A stretch of DNA of 8,395 nucleotides from an uncultured Subdoligranulum sp. (GTDB lineage: Bacteria; Bacillota; Clostridia; Christensenellales; CAG-314). Below the pieces are notes generated by a model. It was not told the DNA's origin. It made no database searches and saw nothing but the letters and a program-made list of their open reading frames with translations. A program made the position numbers and the translations under genes. Shown one piece after another: positions 5,988 to 8,395 of this stretch. The DNA lies in assembly GCA_900551395.1 (NCBI GenBank), contig URVX01000039.1, forward strand, positions 1 through 8,395. The letters are read 5' to 3'. The first letter of the stretch is position 1. Every line of letters starts with the position of its first letter.

Positions 5988-5991
5988 AAAA

Positions 5992-6524
5992 TTGTTTAAA
6001 AAATTGTTTGCGACAGCCGTCGCGCTCGTCCTGTGTCTTATGTCTCTGTGCGCTTGCCGAAACTACGACGCGTTTATTTTTACGAGTTGGTTTTTTCGGA
6101 CGTCAGGTTGGAAATGGAGGGATGTTGTGGCGGCGAGGCGGGAGTGGACTATTTTTCCGGAGCGCAGCTTATTTCCTCGGTGGAGGAGTACGTTGAATTT
6201 TGTATAAGGTGGGACATGAATCTTGCCGGCGAATACGAGGACGAGCGCATGGAAAATTTAAAGGAAAACATGCGCCGGTGCGGATATAATTTTTTCAGCC
6301 GGAAGTCATTGGTGGTCATCGGCTATTATGTTGGCACAGGCAACGCTTATAATTTAGTCAAAAGCGTGGCTGTGGAGGGCGACGCGCTGGTACTCAACTA
6401 CAATGAGATATATTTGGGCGACATTGCAACTGCAGTCGTTGTTCCGAGAGTCAATTTGCTGGAAGTAAAAAAAGCCGACATTGAGGGTGTGACGTGGGTG
6501 GATTACAGACATATCGAAGATTGA
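5992..6524 (+). pseudogene. Hypothetical lipoprotein with a frameshift near 6073-6081
   Basis: Not a family I recognise. From TTG 5992 the first frame reads M-F-K-K-L then a hydrophobic stretch ending LCMSLCAC-like in MSLCAC, a type II signal peptide with lipid-modified Cys near residue 22, so a membrane-anchored extracytoplasmic protein is expected. That frame dies at 6205-6207, while protein-like sequence continues in another frame from about 6075 (YFYELVFSDVRLEMEG) to the TGA at 6522-6524. The two join smoothly as DAFYFYELVF if one T is added in TTTATTTTT (6073-6081), giving about 177 residues. The mature part is acidic and mixed alpha/beta in character, with no repeats or membrane segments. 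Explanations: real one-base deletion, sequencing error at a homopolymer, or a -1 ribosomal slip on TTT 6079-6081; no classical slippery heptamer is present. Its leader carries an attenuator. Confidence 0.7.
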
Positions 6525-6555
6525 AGTAATTGAGCCGTCTGAAAAAAGGCAAAGA

Positions 6556-6587
6556 AAAAACACAGTTCTTCACGGAGCTGTGTTTTT
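6556..6587. terminator. Bidirectional terminator between lipoprotein and mgsA
   Basis: AAAAACACAGTTC (6556-6568) pairs with GAGCTGTGTTTTT (6575-6587) over 13 base pairs with one G-U, loop TTCACG. Flanking A and T runs make it work on both strands. It lies 31 bases after the lipoprotein stop and overlaps the mgsA stop codon by two bases. Confidence 0.85.
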
Positions 6588-6981
6588 AAATGTCTTTTTC
6601 CGCCTGAGTTATTCCGTCGTTTGCCAACGCTTCCAGCATAATAGCCGCGCTCGTCTTGTTTGTCGCAAGCGGAATGCTTTTCACGTCGCACAGACGCATA
6701 AGCGCCGACACGTCCGGCTCGTGCGGCTGGCTTGTCAAGGGGTCCCGCAGAAAAATCACGAGGTCAAGCTCGCCGTCCGCAATCATGGAGCCTATCTGCT
6801 GGTCGCCTCCGAGCGGACCGCTTTTCATTCGGATTATGTCAAGTCCCGTTTCCGCAATAATCAGCGAGCCTGTCGTGCCCGTCGCAAACAGCTTGTGGTT
6901 TTTGAGCACGTCCCTGTATTTCACGGCAAGCTTGATTATGTCGTCCTTCTTTTTGTCGTGCGCAATAAGCGCTATTTTCAT
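6586..6981 (-). CDS. mgsA: Methylglyoxal synthase
   Basis: Converts dihydroxyacetone phosphate to methylglyoxal and phosphate, a bypass of lower glycolysis that frees phosphate when sugar phosphates build up; cytoplasmic. The 131 residues are near the Bacillus length. Motifs: IAHD (H8), ATGTTGSLI (33-41, phosphate site), SGPLGGDQQIG (54-64, catalytic D60), FLRDPL and QPHEPDVSALMRLCDV (H87, D90), then PLATN. H8, D60, H87 and D90 match E. coli H19, D71, H98 and D101 at a constant offset of 11, so the active site is complete. ATG at 6979-6981 is chosen because AAAAGGAGGTGA (6987-6998, minus strand) lies five bases upstream; an in-frame ATG at 7041 would lie within the promoter. Transcribed alone, divergently from the ABC operon and convergently with the lipoprotein. 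Confidence 0.96.
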   Translation of the reverse strand: MKIALIAHDKKKDDIIKLAVKYRDVLKNHKLFATGTTGSLIIAETGLDIIRMKSGPLGGDQQIGSMIADGELDLVIFLRDPLTSQPHEPDVSALMRLCDVKSIPLATNKTSAAIMLEALANDGITQAEKDI

Positions 6982-7012
6982 GTAGTTCACCTCCTTTTCC
7001 GTATTTGTCCAA

Positions 7013-7041
7013 AGCATAGCACAATGCCCGAGCGTTGTCAA
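7013..7041 (-). promoter_or_regulatory. mgsA promoter
   Basis: On the minus strand, TTGACA (7036-7041), a 17-base spacer and TATGCT (7013-7018) with an upstream TG (extended -10). The start would be near 7006, giving a leader of about 25 nt containing the strong ribosome site. No operator is evident in the leader. Confidence 0.8.
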
Positions 7042-7070
7042 CAGGGGAAAGCGGTTGAAAAGCGTATTTT

Positions 7071-7080
7071 ACAATATTGT
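7071..7080. repeat. 10-bp palindrome between divergent promoters
   Basis: ACAATATTGT is a perfect palindrome 30 bases upstream of the mgsA -35 box and 22 bases upstream of the ABC -35 box. Its place would suit an operator, but a 10-bp AT-rich palindrome can arise by chance. Confidence 0.25.
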
Positions 7081-7102
7081 TGCAAGCGTCTTTCGTCAGA
7101 GG

Positions 7103-7131
7103 TTGACTTTGCGCGGATTTTGGTGTAAAAT
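7103..7131 (+). promoter_or_regulatory. ABC exporter operon promoter
   Basis: TTGACT (7103-7108), a 17-base spacer and TAAAAT (7126-7131). The start would be near 7138, giving a leader of about 45 nt that ends in the ribosome site AAGGGGG (7172-7178), four bases before ATG 7183. Confidence 0.75.
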
Positions 7132-7182
7132 GAGCAAAATAATCGAGTTGTTTATTATGGTTGACTTCTTTAAGGGGGTAAA

Positions 7183-8109
7183 ATGGAACAATATGCAATA
7201 AGCACGCATGGTCTGACCAAGATTTTCGGGCGGGGCTTCTGTGCGCTCAACAATGTTTGTTTAAATATCCGAAAGGGGGATATTTACGGTCTGGTCGGTC
7301 GGAACGGCGCGGGTAAAACCACTTTGCTCCGCATCGTGGCGGGGCTTTCGTCCGCCGACAACGGCTGCGTTTCGATAAACGGCGCGACGACTTATGAGGA
7401 AAACGAAATTCAGCGCAGGCGGCTGGGCTGTATCATCGAAGGTCCTGCGCTTTACGGCAGTCTTACGGCATGGCAGAATATGGAGGCGCGCGCTCTGCTT
7501 GTCAATGCGGACAAGGAAAAAATAAACGAGGCTCTTTCGCTCTCGGGGCTGGAGTATTTTCAGGGCAAAAAGGTCAAGGATTTTTCGCTGGGCATGAAAC
7601 AGCGTCTTGCGCTGGCGCTCGCGCTTTTAAACGAGCCTGAAATTCTTTTGCTGGACGAGCCGGTAAACGGGCTGGACCCCGTGGGCATAAACGATATCAG
7701 AGAGCTGCTTAAAAAAATCAACGAGCAAAAGGGGACGACCATCGTAGTTTCCTCTCACTATCTCGGCGAGCTGGAAAAGCTCGTAAAAACCTTCGGTATT
7801 CTGGAGCAGGGTAGGCTTATCAGAGAGCTTTCCGCCGAGCAGTTTGCCCAAGCGGCAGCCAGCTGTGTGCGTATCGTCGTGGAAAACAGTCTTACCGACG
7901 CCTTAAAAGCCGTCGAGACGTTCAAAAAAGCAGGCGTGGAAGTGACGAGCGTGCAAAACGACGTCATTTTCGCAAAGGGTGAAGAAAGCGACATCCCCGT
8001 TTACAACAGGCTGCTGGTGGAAAACGGAATAGGAATCAGGAAAATAGATTGCTTGAGAGAGGATTTCGAAAGCTATTTTCTCAGACTTATGCGGGGGGAA
8101 AATAAATGA
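7183..8109 (+). CDS. ABC-2 transporter ATP-binding protein (BcrA/NatA-like)
   Basis: The ATPase of an ABC-2 type exporter; it would dimerise at the inner face of the membrane and power the permease encoded next. The 308 residues comprise a nucleotide-binding domain (about 5-220) plus a C-terminal domain of about 85 residues typical of the bacitracin-resistance-like group. Motifs: Walker A GRNGAGKTT (39-47, K45), signature DFSLGMKQRL with SLGMK (135-139) replacing the LSGGQ consensus as is usual in this subfamily, Walker B ILLLDEP (D158, catalytic E159), D-loop NGLDPVG, and switch histidine H192 in VSSHYLGELE. All catalytic residues are present. The stop overlaps the permease start (ATGA), implying coupled translation. 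Substrate is unknown: homologues export peptide antibiotics, lantibiotics or sodium, and no two-component system or peptide gene is in view. Confidence 0.92.
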   Translation: MEQYAISTHGLTKIFGRGFCALNNVCLNIRKGDIYGLVGRNGAGKTTLLRIVAGLSSADNGCVSINGATTYEENEIQRRRLGCIIEGPALYGSLTAWQNMEARALLVNADKEKINEALSLSGLEYFQGKKVKDFSLGMKQRLALALALLNEPEILLLDEPVNGLDPVGINDIRELLKKINEQKGTTIVVSSHYLGELEKLVKTFGILEQGRLIRELSAEQFAQAAASCVRIVVENSLTDALKAVETFKKAGVEVTSVQNDVIFAKGEESDIPVYNRLLVENGIGIRKIDCLREDFESYFLRLMRGENK

Positions 8110-8395
8110 TAAAAAACGTCTTGAAAGAGGATTTTTACAGACTTAAACGCTCCAAAGCCTTTTGGATATGCTTCGGCATCGCGGCAGTCCTGCCTTTGCT
8201 TGCAATCATGTTTCTGAATATGGCGTTTGAGCTTGTGGGCTCGATTGTTTTTGAAGGCAGCGTAAGCGAGCTTCTTTCTCCCGAGCTTATGGCTGCGATT
8301 TCGTTTTTGAACGTTGACGTGCCTGTTTTCTGCATGATTCTGGCGGGAGTGCTTGTCGCGGGCGAGTTTTCGCATGGGACGCTTCGTCAGATTCT
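8106..8395 (+). CDS. ABC-2 type permease, N-terminal part (cut by window edge)
   Basis: Membrane partner of the preceding ATPase. The frame opens at ATG 8106, overlapping the ATPase stop by ATGA, and is open to the right edge (96 complete codons). It begins MIKNVLKEDFYRLKRSKAFW, the short amphipathic cytoplasmic N-terminus of ABC-2 permeases. A first membrane segment follows (about residues 20-40, FGIAAVLPLLAIMFLNMAF-like), then an external loop, then a second hydrophobic segment (about 73-87). The conserved cytoplasmic turn GEFSHGTLRQI matches the EF-x-H/y-GT-x-R motif of BcrB-like permeases. No ribosome site beyond the purine-rich GGGGGAAAA inside the ATPase end. The rest lies outside the window. 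Confidence 0.88.
   Translation, partial: MIKNVLKEDFYRLKRSKAFWICFGIAAVLPLLAIMFLNMAFELVGSIVFEGSVSELLSPELMAAISFLNVDVPVFCMILAGVLVAGEFSHGTLRQI

Noticed and set aside
5950..5991. ATG 5950 as start of the lipoprotein.
   Set aside because: It lies within the terminator hairpin without a ribosome site; TTG 5992 follows a strong one and begins a proper signal peptide.
6033..6080. ATG 6033 as start of an independent 163-residue protein.
   Set aside because: No ribosome site, and its first residues overlap the signal peptide coding sequence in another frame; the domain is better explained by a frame break.
6982..7041. mgsA start at the upstream ATG 7041.
   Set aside because: That start overlaps the -35 box of the mgsA promoter, while the perfect ribosome site five bases before 6981 fixes the start there.
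6580..7128. Plus-strand open frame of 182 codons opposite mgsA.
   Set aside because: It lies over a complete mgsA with all active-site residues, runs across the mgsA promoter, and has an Arg/His-rich shadow-like translation.

Overview
The window most likely comes from a member of the Bacillota, probably an uncultured-type Clostridia. The reasons are several consensus sigma-A promoters, strong purine-rich ribosome binding sites (RBSs), a polA-coaE gene pair, an apparent yybP-ykoY leader, and a PaaI-type thioesterase with an N-terminal CxxC. Coding regions are moderately GC-rich and intergenic stretches are AT-rich. The placement is an inference from gene content and style, and no species can be named. 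I see no rRNA, tRNA, CRISPR array, insertion sequence or integrase. No single gene looks wholly unknown; the least explained parts are two leader/attenuator regions and two broken genes.

Layout. (1) 2-487: 3' nearly whole part of a hotdog-fold thioesterase; its start codon probably straddles the left edge. (2) 558-1851: consensus promoter, an RNA leader matching the yybP-ykoY Mn2+ riboswitch, an overlapping intrinsic terminator, then a CaCA-family cation/Ca2+ exchanger. The geometry predicts that metal binding prevents termination, so the transporter is probably a Mn2+ (or Ca2+/Mn2+) efflux system. (3) 1928-2742: terminator, a GNAT acetyltransferase gene broken by one in-frame TAA, and an AT-rich intergenic stretch with a strong hairpin and a promoter abutting the polA start. 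(4) 2743-5842: polA (DNA polymerase I with an apparently inactive proofreading domain) followed one base later by coaE (dephospho-CoA kinase). (5) 5839-6524: a promoter overlapping the coaE stop codon, a roughly 95-nt leader ending in an intrinsic terminator with a competing antiterminator pairing, and a lipoprotein gene that needs a one-base frame change to be read through. (6) 6556-6981, minus strand: methylglyoxal synthase mgsA, separated from the lipoprotein by a two-way terminator. (7) 7103-8395: divergent promoter and an ABC-2 exporter operon, with an ATPase and a permease overlapping by ATGA and the permease cut by the right edge.

How the parts relate: most units are independent housekeeping or stress functions (replication/repair, CoA synthesis, methylglyoxal shunt, metal efflux, export). 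The strongest points for follow-up are the Mn-type riboswitch placed in front of a CaCA exchanger and the unassigned attenuator-like leader before the lipoprotein.
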